Origin: Phoenix dactylifera
Lineage: Eukaryota > Streptophyta > Magnoliopsida > Arecales > Arecaceae
Direction of reading: 5' to 3'
Length of the DNA stretch: 64,000 bases
NCBI RefSeq assembly: GCF_009389715.1
Contig: NW_024067676.1
Span: 1,369,501 to 1,433,500 of the forward strand
In this document: positions 42,139 through 55,945 of the stretch, piece after piece
Numbering within the stretch: position 1 is the stretch's first letter
Layout: every line of letters starts with the position of its first letter
Notes under the pieces: model-generated
Told to the model about the DNA's origin: nothing
Seen by the model: the letters and a program-made list of their open reading frames with translations, nothing else
Databases searched by the model: none
Made by a program: the position numbers and the translations under genes

Positions 42139-43800
42139 ATGAGACAGAGGAGGTGGCTGGAGTTGTTAAAAGATTATGATCTGACTATCCACTATCACCC
42201 TGGAAAGGCAAATGTAGTAGCAGATGCACTGAGCCGGAAATCTTCAGGGAATATTGCAGCCTTGATTACTACTCAGAAGGATATTCTGGAAGATCTGAGG
42301 AGAGCAGAGATAGAGGTGTATCTACATGAGGCTACTATGAAATTGGCAAACTTGCGAGTCCAGCCTACACTTATTGATAGAATTAAGGCAGCGCAAGTTG
42401 ATGACCCTCGACTCCAGAAGATCAGGAGGGATATCGAGTCTGGTACACAGTCAGATTTCCGTATACATGAAGATGGCTCTTTGAGGTTTATTAACAGAGT
42501 CTGTGTTCCAGATAATCCTGGTCTGAAGAAGGAAATCATGGATGAAGCTCACAGTACGGGATATACAGTGCACCCAGGCAGTACCAAGATGTACAAGGAT
42601 CTGAAAGCGGTGTTTTGGTGGAATAACATGAAGAGGGAGATTGCCCAGCATGTATCTCAATGCTTAACTTGTCAGCAAGTTAAGATTAAGCATCAGAGAC
42701 TAGCAGGTATGCTACAGCCTCTGCCGATTCCAGAGTGGAAATGGGAGCATATCACTATGGATTTCGTATCAGGGCTACCTCGTACCCTTAGAGGTCATGA
42801 TTTAGTCTGGGTGATCGTAGACAGACTGACCAAAACAGCTCATTTTCTGGCAATCAAGACTGGGATGACACTGGAGAAGCTGGCAGAATTATATATCGAG
42901 CAGATAGTACGGCTGCACGGAGTTTCAGTATCCATTGTATCAGACAGAGACTCCCGGTTTGTGGCACATTTCTGGGGCAGCTTGCACAGAGCTTTGGGGA
43001 CCACCCTTAGCTTCAGTACAGCCTTTCATCCACAGACAGATGGACAGTCTGAGAGGACCATCCAGATTCTAGAGGATATGCTGAGAGCCTGCTCTATTGA
43101 TATGAGGGGCTCTTGGGATCATCACTTGTCACTGGTAGAGTTTGCTTATAATAATAGCTACCAGGCAAGCATACAGATGGCTCCTTATGAGGCTCTATAT
43201 GGTAGGAAGTGCAGATCGCCTATCTATTGGGATGATGTGGGGGAGAGGAAGATCTTGGGTCCAGAGATGGTGCAGCAGATAGTGGAAAAGATTCAGTTGA
43301 TCAGAGAACGACTCCGAGCAGCTCAGAGCAGACAGAAAAGCTATGCAGATATCAGGAGGCGGGAATTGGAATTTCAGGTCGGAGATCATGTGTTCCTCAG
43401 AGTATCCCCTTCTAAAGGGATCATGCGGTTTGGAGTTCGAGGCAAGCTCAGTCCGAGATATGTGGGACCCTTCGAGATTCTCGAGAGAGTTGGATCTGTT
43501 GCTTATAGACTGGCACTTCCACCTGCTCTATCGGGAGTTCATTCTGTTTTTCATGTCTCTATGTTGAGGAGGTACATTGCTGATTCCAGTCATGTGATTG
43601 AAGTGGCACCTTTGCAGCTCCGCGCAGATCTTTCTTATGTTGAGCAGCCTATCCATATAGTGGATAGGAAGGACCAAGTTTTGAGGAGGCGCACGATTCC
43701 TTATGTAAAGGTGCAGTGGAGCAATCACAGTGAGAGAGAAGCTACTTGGGAGCTGGAGGAGGAGATGAGAGAGAAGTTTCCTGTCTTGTTCTCGGATTGA
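42139..43800 (+). CDS. Tekay RNase H end, integrase and chromodomain-like tail
   Basis: 553 codons, shifted by one base from the RT segment. Residues 1-35 finish RNase H (VVADALSRK). The integrase zinc domain has H137, H145, C175 and C178. The catalytic core has D208 (MDFVSG), D269 (VSDRD) and E305 (GQSER) with the standard 35-residue spacing. A GPF/GPY-type domain follows (YVGPFEILERVGSVAYRL, near 455). A tail near 515-548 (PYVKVQWSNHSEREATWELE) fits the divergent chromodomain of Tekay elements, thought to steer insertion to heterochromatin. It stops at the TGA at 43798-43800. All catalytic residues are present. Confidence 0.92.
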   Translation: MRQRRWLELLKDYDLTIHYHPGKANVVADALSRKSSGNIAALITTQKDILEDLRRAEIEVYLHEATMKLANLRVQPTLIDRIKAAQVDDPRLQKIRRDIESGTQSDFRIHEDGSLRFINRVCVPDNPGLKKEIMDEAHSTGYTVHPGSTKMYKDLKAVFWWNNMKREIAQHVSQCLTCQQVKIKHQRLAGMLQPLPIPEWKWEHITMDFVSGLPRTLRGHDLVWVIVDRLTKTAHFLAIKTGMTLEKLAELYIEQIVRLHGVSVSIVSDRDSRFVAHFWGSLHRALGTTLSFSTAFHPQTDGQSERTIQILEDMLRACSIDMRGSWDHHLSLVEFAYNNSYQASIQMAPYEALYGRKCRSPIYWDDVGERKILGPEMVQQIVEKIQLIRERLRAAQSRQKSYADIRRRELEFQVGDHVFLRVSPSKGIMRFGVRGKLSPRYVGPFEILERVGSVAYRLALPPALSGVHSVFHVSMLRRYIADSSHVIEVAPLQLRADLSYVEQPIHIVDRKDQVLRRRTIPYVKVQWSNHSEREATWELEEEMREKFPVLFSD

Positions 43801-43811
43801 GGTATGTTTTA

Positions 43812-43848
43812 ATTTCGAGGACGAAATTTTTTTTTTAGTTGGTTAGAG
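43812..43848 (+). promoter_or_regulatory. Region before the 3' LTR (unusual polypurine tract)
   Basis: TTCGAGGACGAA is a conserved Tekay/Del motif. It is normally followed by a purine tract; here a T-run and AGTTGGTTAGAG lie before the LTR, so the tract is weak. Confidence 0.6.
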
Positions 43849-45993
43849 TGTGAAGACTCGAATTGGGCCCGTTCTAGGGCCCAACAGACTGAAGTCGGCA
43901 AGGGATGCCGACTTCAGCTGGGTCATCGTGGGGGTGACCACGATGACCACGCCGGCCGAACGACCAGCGAAATCACCGCACCACCCCCTCTTCCCCTCTC
44001 TCCCTCTCTCTCTCTCTCCCTCTTTCTCTCCTCTGAGAGCCTCATCCGAGCCCCATCCCTTCCCCATCCTTCTAAAAATTTGTGTTTTTCCCCTCATCTT
44101 CTTCCCTTTTCTTGAGAGGTTTGCCGGAGCCACCGTCGCCGCCGGAGCCGCCAACGCCGCCGGGGAAAACACTCGTCGAAGACCGGAGGTGAGCAAGACA
44201 ACATAGATCTATTTTTATGGATTTAAGGGAGAGAAACGATGGGGAATCAGTGGGTTTTACTTCCCCTGTTTCGGGGAATTTTCTTTGTGAGATTTGGCCA
44301 GCCGACGGCGGCCGGCCGGGGTCAATCCGGCCGAGATGAGTTCGGCCGGAGGTGGCGAACGGGGGCCGAGCTTCCCAACCCCGAGCTCCCTCTCTTTCCT
44401 CTTTTTCTTCCTCTCCTTCTCTTCTTCTTCCTCCGCTCGGCTTGTGACAGCGGGATGGCCGACGGCGGCGGGCCGAGCGCCGCCGCCGAGGGCCGACCGG
44501 AGCCACCAGCCACCCTCCTTCTTCCTTTCCCTCTTCTTCTTCTTCTTCTCTTTCTTTTTCTTCTTTATTCGGTCTGGGTTTTCCTCGCTTTGAAATTCGT
44601 GCCTCACTTGTGAACCAGACCTTGAACCGGGTTTAAACTGTGAACCGGTTCCACCTAATCCTTGTATTGGGTTTGATCTGGATTTGAGTGAATGGGTTTT
44701 GATTAGGGTCAGAATCTGAGTCAGGAATTTGGGTTAGCCTAATGTAAGTATAATCTGGTTCGTCAAGATTTGATCTGATATAGTCTGATCAGATCTGGTT
44801 TGGGTTGGGCTAGGGAACTGTTTTTGGGCTGAGTTGGGCCTGATTGGATCTGTGGGCTGGGTTGGTTTGGGCCCGAGATCTGATCTGGACCTGTAAACTG
44901 GTTTGGTTCAGTTGGGCCTAATCTGTTTTGGGCCACAATTGACTTGGGTTTAAAGGATTCTGATTTTAGGGTCTATGTTTGATCTTAGGGGCCCATTCTT
45001 GGATCTATGAACTTAGGAGTTTAAGGGTTTGAAAATTATTTAAATTATGTTTCTTAGTTAATTAAATAAATAATGTTTATGTTTTAATCGGGGGTTCGTG
45101 ATATCTGTGACAGGGATTCTTAAGCGAACCTAGGTAGGTGACCTATTGCTTTAAAGTAGAATTTTAACATGTATCTTGCATATATGGATGTTATGATTTA
45201 TTATTGGCATTATGTATTAGAATTAAAATTAAGTATTTAATTTCATAAACTGTTATGTACTTTACTATTGGGAGTATGATCATGACTTGATTTGGAAAGT
45301 TGATTATTGATTTTTAAAATCCGCGTGACTATAGTCTAGGCCCCGCCAATGGGATGATACGTTGGCCCTGTCGACTTGTACTGAGGAACTAGTTCCGACA
45401 CCGCGACCACCGGTGATAGAATAGTGGCGGCACAGGGGTGCATTTTGCTCTTCGGAGCGGCTCGGTGGAGCGTGAGTTTGGCACCAGGGGGTGCGGCACA
45501 GTGGTGCGTTGGCTCAGTGGAGCGGCTCTTCGGAGAGTTGTATTGGCACTTTGGTGTAACCATGCCACTGGGTGATGTGGCCGTAGTCATGCGGTTGAGT
45601 TATTTTGAGTCTCGGATCGGGTTTACGGATTGTCGTGTGGATTTTGGATTCATGAGTTTTAGCTGCTTTTTATATGCATCATGACATGTTATATGATGAC
45701 TTTATTGCATGATGTTGCCTACTGAGCTGTTAGCTCACTCCTACCATTTACATTTTTGCAGGTGATGATATATGATTATGGGGATTACGGGATAGAGTGA
45801 TCATGATGTAATTAGCTAGTGGATATTGACTTTCTCTTTTGACTTATGTATATATGGGACATTTGAATTGAAAGTTGGAATTTATCTTTGTTTAGCTATT
45901 GATGTGGAATCTGATTCATCTGCCTTGCGTGCCTGCGGGGTTCGCCCTGCAGGTGCGCGGCGTCTGCTCGCGCCCCGGGTTCGGGGCGTGACA
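43849..45993 (+). repeat. 3' LTR of the Tekay element
   Basis: 2145 bp, the same order as the 5' LTR. It lacks a 20-bp duplicated CGGCCGCCGAGGGC segment present at about 37145-37165, and it has 7 fewer bases in the CCCCGGG run near the end. The CAATA target duplication follows. Confidence 0.94.
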
Positions 45994-45998
45994 CAATA

Positions 45999-47803
45999 TA
46001 TAATCCTTGTGTAGGCTGTTCATTCATTAAAGTTAGAAAACCCTCTATCACATGCTTTCTCCAAGTTTAAACATGTAAAGATTCATTTTATATTCTAAAT
46101 TCTTCCTGTTAATGGCCTTGGTGAGAAGGTATCCTTCTTGTTTTTCATAGCTTGAATAGAGATTTCTTCATTTGTTTTTTCCCTCATCTCCTTATTGCAA
46201 ATCAATTGAAAGTGTATACCTATTGCAAGCTAACTTTATTTCTTTCTCCAAAATGGATAGATGGAGTATCAACTATAATAGTCACTTTGAACAGGATAGT
46301 TGAATAGGAAAAAACTTGGTTAAGCCTGAAAGGTTGAACTACTTTTTCCATTTGATACCTCAGCACTAAGTCAATAACCTTCGGCTACCTATAAAAGAAA
46401 AATCCGAAGGTACATGACAGTAGGTTAACCTAATCTATAATTATACTTGTTATTAGCTTGAAGTTGGAAGATTTAATTTCGTAAAATATTTTGGAGATTT
46501 AATGATGTCTGATATCTATTATATATTTATATCTCCTGCCTTGTGATTTTCTATTCAGCTGAATGAGGACAAATTATTTTTAACTTGCTAAAGCTTGAGC
46601 ATAGTTCTGCATTAGTCACATTACAAATATTTTTGCCATAATCTGATTATTAGAAATCACAACATTCGTTGGTGATAATGTGTTGCAGTCAATTTTCTAG
46701 AATTGCAGCAAGAAGAAATTGCTAGATGTATGCTATGCATCAAAATTTAACACTTTCTTTTTCACTTTAGTGACTCTAACATGTAGTACTTGCAAGATTT
46801 GCTTAACAGCTGAGCTGCATGTCGTGCCTTAAATTCATTGTGCCATATATATTTCTAAGTTAATTGCTGCATTTCTCAAATTGCTCTATAATATACCTTT
46901 TGTTTCCTATGCTTCTTAGGAATTACATCTAAATCTTGAACGACAGCATGTTAAATTTGTTCTTTCATTCTGACCTATTCCTGTTAGCGGGATTGGTTGC
47001 TGAACAGTCAGTTTTCACAGTATGCTTGTCGAGGCTAGAATGACACATTCTAGAATGGACATGTAGTGTTTTTTATGAATCTGTATTGCAGAACCACATT
47101 AGCATTCTTGACGAATAACTGGAACTGAGTGAATGGTGACGATGTACTTCACTGATAATAGAGTTGGTCTCCCACTCCCTCTGCGCGCGCGCACATATAT
47201 GCGTGTGAAATTATCTGATTTACTGCGTTACATAGCTAGGCCTGCACCAAACCATCTGGAACACATATTTTACCTGTGAAAGAAAGTTCCTAAGAGGAAA
47301 ATATATCCATTATCAAAACTTTCAGTCCTCACATGCACTTGCCTCTTTATTCCTTGTTTTCTATCCTTACCTTTCTTATCAAATGCCTTCATGATGATTT
47401 AAATAACTAGTTTGCACAATCAGAACTGCAAGAGCCTGCTGTGAATTCTCCATGAGTTGTCTATAACACATTTAATACAATCATTCAAAGTCTATGAGAT
47501 TGTTTCAATTTGGCCTGGCTTCCACTTTGTCTGATTTCACCCTCTTCCCCCTATATCTAAACTTTTTATCAGGTGACGCTTGCTTCCTGGTGAGTTTTTT
47601 TACCTGATAAGCCAGCTTTCTTCTACTTGTGCTTAATTAATTGCGACTTTTAAAGGTTTCATGGCAGGCCCTTCTCTTGCATGAAGTTGCTTCCATCAGG
47701 AATTTAGCGCCAGTTTGTAGAGTGCTGACAACCGAATGCGAGCTAGTTGTAGAACAACATAACATGCTGATGGATTATATCTCCATAAAGTTGAGCTGAG
47801 ATT
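45999..47803. other. Intergenic region
   Basis: AT-rich and without a recognised gene or intact element. A short GCGCGCGCACATATATGCG run is at 47182-47202. The stretch ends at the AGATT target of the solo LTR. Confidence 0.45.
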
Positions 47804-50800
47804 TGTAATATCCGGGCCCACAACCTACTAGGCCCAATAAGAAATGGGCCCAGTTAAGGGTTTGGGCCCAAATTTCACTGTGGGCAGTATTATTTTAATA
47901 GTTATTATAATGGTACGGAAAAAAAAAATGAAGGGATAAGACCGACAGGGAAGGGTTACCTCACCCCTGCTGGCAGCCGATGCCGGCGCGCCGGAGACAG
48001 GGGGGGCGGCGGCCAGTCCCGGAGTATGGAGGAAAGGAGAGGATGGGACCTCTCAGAGGGGGGTTTCATCCTCTAAACAATTATTTAAGCCTCTGCCGGC
48101 AACCCCAAGTCACAGACTCCCTAAACTTTGAACGAGAGAGAGAGCCGAAGCCCTGGAGCCTAAGGCCAAGGAGCCCTGAAGCTCTGGGAAAGGAAGGACT
48201 ACTAGGGAGGAAGCACTGCCGACTACAACCGGCCAAGGTAAGGAGTTTTTTTTTTAGGTTAGGGTTTAACAGAAGTAAGGAAACCCCTCTGTGGGGTGCT
48301 CTTCCCCTCTGTGTCAACAGTGAAATAGAGGGGAGGAGGCCGGCACAGGAGAGGGAGAAAAACCCACAAGCCCGGGTCGGGTCGGACTCACAGGCCGCGA
48401 CCATCCGGACCGAACCCAACCGGGCTCGGCCTGTTGACGAACCGGACACCGCGACCTCGGCCGCGGGTACCTTGGGGTTCGGGGGGCAACCCGGGCCGCC
48501 AGATCTGGCCTGGACGACAACAGAGGCGGCCACAGGGCCGCCAGCCCCGGCCGGACCACCACCTCTTCTCCGGCAAGGGGTGGTGGTGCCGGAAGGAAGA
48601 ACCAAGGAAAAAAAAAAAAGAGAGAGAGAGAGGGAGGAAAAGTTAGAATGAACTCACCGGACCGAAGAGGCTTCATTCTTGGACCCGGCCTTACCTCACC
48701 GTGGTCGGAGCAGGGGGAGATCTCCCGGAGGAGATCCAGCCGCGACCCAACTTCCTGGCACTCCTCTTCTCCGGCATCGCTTCGGAGAAGAGGAAGGGGG
48801 GCCGGCCTTTCTTCCGCCGGTGCTCCGGGGGGAAGCTCCGCCTCGGTCGGTGGATCGGTGGGGAGCCTCGTCTCCCCGGTCGCCTGCGAGAGAAGAAAGG
48901 GAGGAGACGGAGGGTTCGGTGGGGACGAAAGGCCGAAAGGGCTAGGGCTTTCGGTCGGAAACGAGGAGAAAGAGAGAAAAGGAGAGGAAAAGAGTGGAAG
49001 AGAGAAAAGAAGAGGGAGTGACCGAGAGAGAGAGGAGGCCGTAGATCCGGCCGGAGGAGAAGAAGGGGAGCCGGAGGGCCGGCCGGAGGCATGGGATCGG
49101 TGGAGACGAAGGAGAAAAGAGAGGAGAGAGAGGAGAGCGGGAGATGAAGAGGCGGAAGCCTCTGGAAGGGGGGAGAAAAACCCTGATAACGGGTTCGCGG
49201 GTCGGATCCGAATCCGAACCCGCAACCCGTTAAGCCCAAAGAAAAAAAAAAGAAAAAAAAAGAAAAAGAAAAAGAAAAAGAAAAAAGGAAAGGGTTTAGC
49301 CAAATTTGACTAAACCCGAGCCCAATCAAATTGGGCTAAGTCTGGACAAGCCAGACTATAAGTTTAACCAAAATTAAGCCCAAATGGAATGAGGCCCAAA
49401 CCCAATTCGGCTGGAATTGGTCCTAACAGACCAAACTAATGGAAATCGGCCCAATTAAAGCCCAATTCAAGCCAATGTAATTAATTTGGGGGGCCAAATT
49501 GATCCCGGATTGACCCTGACTCAAGCCCAAACGGGTCACAGTGACCCTAAACCCGAAATTAAACCCAATTAAGCTGGGAATTAAGCTTAGTGGCCAATCG
49601 GAAGGCCAATTAAGACTTATGAGCCCAGCCAAGACCCCAATACAGAGGAATTAGGCTTGGGCTAAATTTCAGGTATAAAAGGAAATAACATATTGTTATT
49701 ATGACATGATTGTAGGTGACTTAGGACTCGTCACCAGGACGCAGGAGACCTAGGAGAAAGGCAAATTACTGTAAGTAACCTGTTTTAATCTTGTTGTGAA
49801 TCATGTATGTAAGTAACCTGTTTTAATCTTGTTGTGAATCATGTATGTAAGTAGCCTGCCCTAATCTTTATGGATCATACATGAAATTTAACATGTTATG
49901 CATGTACTGTAGGCTAAGAACGATATGTGTATCTGACATGCTCTAGTTACACAAGATATGATGATATATGCTTTATATTCCGTTATGCCTACAAAATACT
50001 GGGATTACATTACATGCTAAGATATGAGTTATGAAATATGAACATGGGTGGTACATGTCAGTCACATAATTCATAGTTGTGCACATATTATGTTTTCATA
50101 GCTCTTGTGATACATGCAAAATGAATTGAATTCCATATTATGATTTTTATTAGCATGAGTGTAAAGAATGATAATGATTTGCTCTAGCGGCATATTGCTT
50201 GTAAAGGAGTACCTAAGAACTCCTATTGCTACGGGCCGAATGCAACTGAGCCGGCCTTGCCAGTGGCCGATAATGACTGAGCCAGCCCCGCCAGTGGCCG
50301 ACTAATAACTGAGCAGGCCCCGCCAGTGACCAATAATGAATTCGCCGTAGCATCTATGAGGTACTACCTATACGAAGCATTATTTATGAACTCTTAAGAG
50401 CTACTGACCCAATGTAACTGAGCCGGCCTTGCCAGTGGCCGAGAATGACTGAGCCAGCCCCGCCAGTGGCCGCCTAATAACTGAGCTGGTCTCGCCAGTG
50501 GCCAAGAATGACTTCGCAGTAGCATTTAAGAGCACGACCACGGCATGCCGGTGGCACGATTTTTCCTACATGTGCATATTACATGATTTCTTGACATTGT
50601 AGGATACTGTTTTATTTACTCAGCATGGATATTTTATTATGACGATTGATTTAGTAGCATACATGTCAGCTTCTCAAACTCTGATAAGCATGATTAGCAT
50701 TCTTAGTTGATTCGACAAGATTATGCAGGATTACTTACTGAGCCGTGTAGCTCATGCCTGTTCATTTACATTTTTTTTTTTTAGATCACCACCAGTGACA

Positions 50801-51053
50801 GCTGCCAGAAGCATTTTTCTTTTGCAACAGGGCTTCTTTATTTTTGGGGATGATATAAATAAACTTTTGTGTATATAAACTATGTAGAAGCTCTGTACTT
50901 TATATGAACCAGTGGGTTGTAATACCTTCTTTTGATATATACAAGTTACACTGCTTTTGACTACCTGTTGACCATGTACGAGGCTGCGTGCTATTGTGGG
51001 CAGTAGTCGGCAATAGCACGGCCGTGTCACGGAGCCGGATCCGGGGCGTGACA
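47804..51053 (+). mobile_element. Solo LTR of a Tekay/Del-type retrotransposon
   Basis: 3250 bp, starting TGTAATATCCGGG and ending CCGGGGCGTGACA, flanked by a perfect 5-bp duplication AGATT (47799-47803 and 51054-51058). No internal coding sequence remains, as expected after recombination between two LTRs. The GTGACA end, CT/GA-rich tracts and a motif at 50736-50780 match the style of the LTR at 36498. ORFs on both strands between 47980 and 49630 are proline/arginine-rich low-complexity frames in GC-rich LTR sequence and are not genes. A 38-bp tandem duplication sits at about 49768-49845. Confidence 0.92.
50230..50535. repeat. Nested repeats in the solo LTR
   Basis: A block of three related units of about 37 bp (core CTGAGCCGGCCTTGCCAGTGG) occurs twice, offset by 172 bp (from about 50244 and about 50416). 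The unit is GC-rich in otherwise AT-rich LTR sequence. Confidence 0.8.
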
Positions 51054-51166
51054 AGATTAATGGCATATAAGGGCGATTAATTGTATTTGAACTAATCATA
51101 CGGATTTGCAGCTTTGGATATGCAAATACAAGTTGTTGAGTGCTAGCTATCAAAATAAAATACTAG

Positions 51167-52912
<1,746 letters not shown>

Positions 52913-53963
52913 CCCTATTTGGGGGAGCTGTTAGTAGTAGAGCTGTTGGAAGTAGAGCTGTATGAAGCAGAGCGTTTATAAAAAGCTATTTATTGTTTGG
53001 TTTTTACACTTCTAAAGTGCTGTGGCACTTTAACATGTGTTTGGTTAACAAACTAAAAAATTATTTTTGTATGATAAAATGATCATAAAGGACATTACCA
53101 GTATTATACAACAAAGCATAATAAAATATAATATATATTAATACATAAATATGTGATATAATATAATATTAATGTAATGTAATATAATATTATTATAATA
53201 TAGTACTATAACATTATGTATTATAGAATAATAATTAAATATAATATTAAATTATTTAACATAACATCTCAATGTATTATGATATAATGTAATATAATAC
53301 TATATTCATAGTATAATACAATAATAAATATATAAAATATTATAATTATTAGTGTAAATTAATTTTTCATCCTTCTAATGACCATTTATCTCTCTAACAA
53401 ATTTTCTAGCTAGATGATAAAATTAGTTAACTAATTACTAATATTAATTTTTATTTATTTATTTAGATCAGATTATTTGCCACTTACTTATTATTATTTT
53501 TTATTTATTTTATTTATTTGTTATTTTATTTTATTGAAATATAGAGGGGTCGCCGGCCATGGATGGTGGCCGGCATGGTGGCAGCCATGAGCTCCCAAAA
53601 CAAAACAAAAAAAGAAAAAAGAAGAAGAAGAAGAAACAGAGGCGGCGGCGTTGAGAGGAAGAAGAAGATAGAGAGGAGGAAGGAGAGGATGGGTGAGAGA
53701 GAAAGAGGCGGGATGAGGGTTTTGGGAAAAAAATGTGAATTAAATGGGGGTATGTTGGTCCAAAAAATAGCTTCCCGACAAAGCTGAAAACAACATTTTC
53801 GGAAAGCTCCAAATTGGAGCTTTTCCCCAAAAATAATTTTTAGCTTCCCGCAAAAGCTGAAATAGCTTTCCGAAAATTTTACCAAACACCATTTTTTATC
53901 TAAAAGTACTTTTGGAGGGCCAGAAAGTGCTTTTTAGCCCTTCAAAAGCTCCTCCAAACAGGG
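52913..53963. mobile_element. Non-autonomous DNA transposon (MITE-like), copy 1
   Basis: Terminal inverted repeats CCCTATTTGGGGGAGCTGTT (52913-52932) and the complement of CCCTGTTTGGAGGAGCTTTT (53944-53963) match at 17 of 20 positions. The inside is mostly AT-rich (TATAATATAATA runs, 53100-53340). There is also a GC-rich patch (53545-53720) that copy 2 lacks. There is no transposase. Flanks TAA/AAA are only a doubtful target duplication. Confidence 0.65.
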
Positions 53964-55228
53964 AAATCATATAGTGAACCCCCATATTACATTGAAATTA
54001 AGCTAGAGCTGGACTTGACCTGGCCCACTTACATAGCCTTGTCATTTTGAGTCACCAAATCCAAACCCTTATAGGGTAAACAGGCGGGTTCGATGCGAGA
54101 TATCCGAACCCATTACCCGACAAGCAAAAAGTGCACCATTTATTGTCACCACCAAGTCATGCCTCCATAACAAACAGAGCAAGCCAAGCAAATTCCAATC
54201 CTACACCATTAAGCATTGAGGATATCACATCACTCCCATGATACCATTCCCTTCTTATAGATAGAGAAAGCCTAAGGCTAAAAGGGTTTTATCTCCTTAT
54301 CCAAGAGTGGGAAGCCAAAATATAGTGGAAGACATGAGCATTGGACTATCTTCAATACCAAAACCATGGACAAAAGAAAATGCTGCTCCCACCACTTCTT
54401 TTACCTCTCCAATGCGGGTTTAGATAAAACAATGGATCCTCTACAACTCAAGTTATATAAATTTTCTTCAGCTTGGCTACGTGATAGCATTTGATTGGCT
54501 GAATAAATTTCTATTTCCTCTCTTGGCTGATTTGGAAGGCTATTCTTGGAGTTACATGCCATGTACCAATCCCCACCTCCCATATAACCATAGGAATTTT
54601 TTCCCCACCAAGAATTGTTTAGGATTTGAATAATTTTAAAATATGGTGTAATTATTGTTTTATCTTTTTGCTGGAACATTAATAATTACATTTTATGTTT
54701 TATATTTGCAATAATGTTTACATAAAATTATTTATAAATATAAGTCCTGCTTGCTGTCATAGTAGCCCATAACAGCTTCAAAGCATGGCAATTAATTATA
54801 CGGGAATAATGAGGCAGAAATCATGTTGTATATGCCTAGGAAGGTAGTTAAATATTTGAAATCTAGCTTTAATTATGTTGGCATTCTGGTGATTTTTAGA
54901 AGTTTTTGTTTTCTTCATAGATAGACTTGATGCACTGAATGTAACAAACTTCATTTAATGTTTTACTCATTTCTAATGCTATTTGCATAAATTTATTTAC
55001 TTTTTTTTCCGCATCTTTATTCATGTCATATAAATATATTCTCTCTGTTTTCGATTTTTGCATAAAATAATGACAAATCATATCATATTTTATTAATAAG
55101 TAAATAAAATAAGAAACAAAAGAACCTAAAGTAAAAAGGAAAAAAAAAAAAAGAAGAAGAAAAGGCAGAGAAATTATTACTTTCTTGGCTGACTTATGAA
55201 GTTCTTTGTCCTCTTTCATTTAATATTG
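53964..55228. other. Intergenic region
   Basis: No recognised gene. Short minus ORFs at 54401-54679 and 54896-55219 show no family signature. Confidence 0.4.
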
Positions 55229-55945
55229 GCAGTAGAGCTTTTATAAAAAATTATTTGTTGTTTGGTAACTATATTTCTAAAATATCGTAGGACTTTAATA
55301 TATATTTGGTAAACAAACCAAGAAAGTACTTTTGATATGATAAAATGATCACAAAGAACATTACATAGTATTATACAATAAAAAAATAAATAATATATGA
55401 TATAGTATAATATGTATTAATACATAAATATATGATATAGTATAATATTACTGCAATATAATATAATATCATTCTAATATAATTAATATAATATTATATA
55501 CTATAGCATAATAATATAATATAATTTGATATTATATAACATAATATATCAATATATTATGATATAATATAATATAATATTTTGATATGAAGTATTATAA
55601 TTATTATCATTATATATTAATATTTTATTGATATAATATTTTTAGAAATTAATTTTTGAAAAAAATATAAAGGCACACAATCATACTTGCAAAAATGAGA
55701 TGTTACGATTCGTTTCTTTTTAATACTTTCTTGCAGATTTCTTTCTTTGTGCATTATGGTATAAAAGGACACTTTCTATATTTATATGATTTTATCATAA
55801 GTATTTTGGTCTAAAAAAAATTTATAAATCTAAAACAGCTTTCTAGCAAAACTAAAACATCTTCCGATTTTTTTACCACAAAATACTTTTATTTTATCAA
55901 AAAAAATTTTGGAGGGACGGAAATTGCTTTCTAGCCTACGGCCAA
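55229..55945. mobile_element. Non-autonomous DNA transposon, copy 2 (worn)
   Basis: Homologous in the same order to copy 1. It starts at AGAGCTTTTATAAAAAATTA, then has TTGTTTGGT, ATGATAAAATGATCA and the TATAATATAATA tract. It ends GGAGGGACGGAAATTGCTTT then CTAGCC. Terminal repeats are incomplete and the GC-rich patch is absent. Confidence 0.55.

Larger units (their letters stand above)
36498..45993 (+). mobile_element. Tekay/Del-type chromovirus LTR retrotransposon, near complete
   Basis: LTRs at 36498-38698 (2201 bp) and 43849-45993 (2145 bp) start TGTGAAGACTCG and end GGGGCGTGACA. The target duplication CAATA is at 36493-36497 and 45994-45998. The order is 5' LTR, initiator-tRNA-Met primer site, leader repeats, gag, protease, RT, RNase H, integrase with a chromodomain-like tail, and 3' LTR. 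By eye I find about 16 substitutions between the LTRs plus a few indels (20 bp, 7 bp and short pyrimidine-run changes), under 1 percent, so the insertion is young. Single-base indels break the coding region, so this copy as sequenced is not autonomous. Confidence 0.95.

Noticed and set aside
47980..49632. ORFs up to 329 aa in the solo LTR
   Set aside because: Proline-, arginine- or lysine-rich frames on both strands at once, no domains, inside a defined LTR with target duplication.
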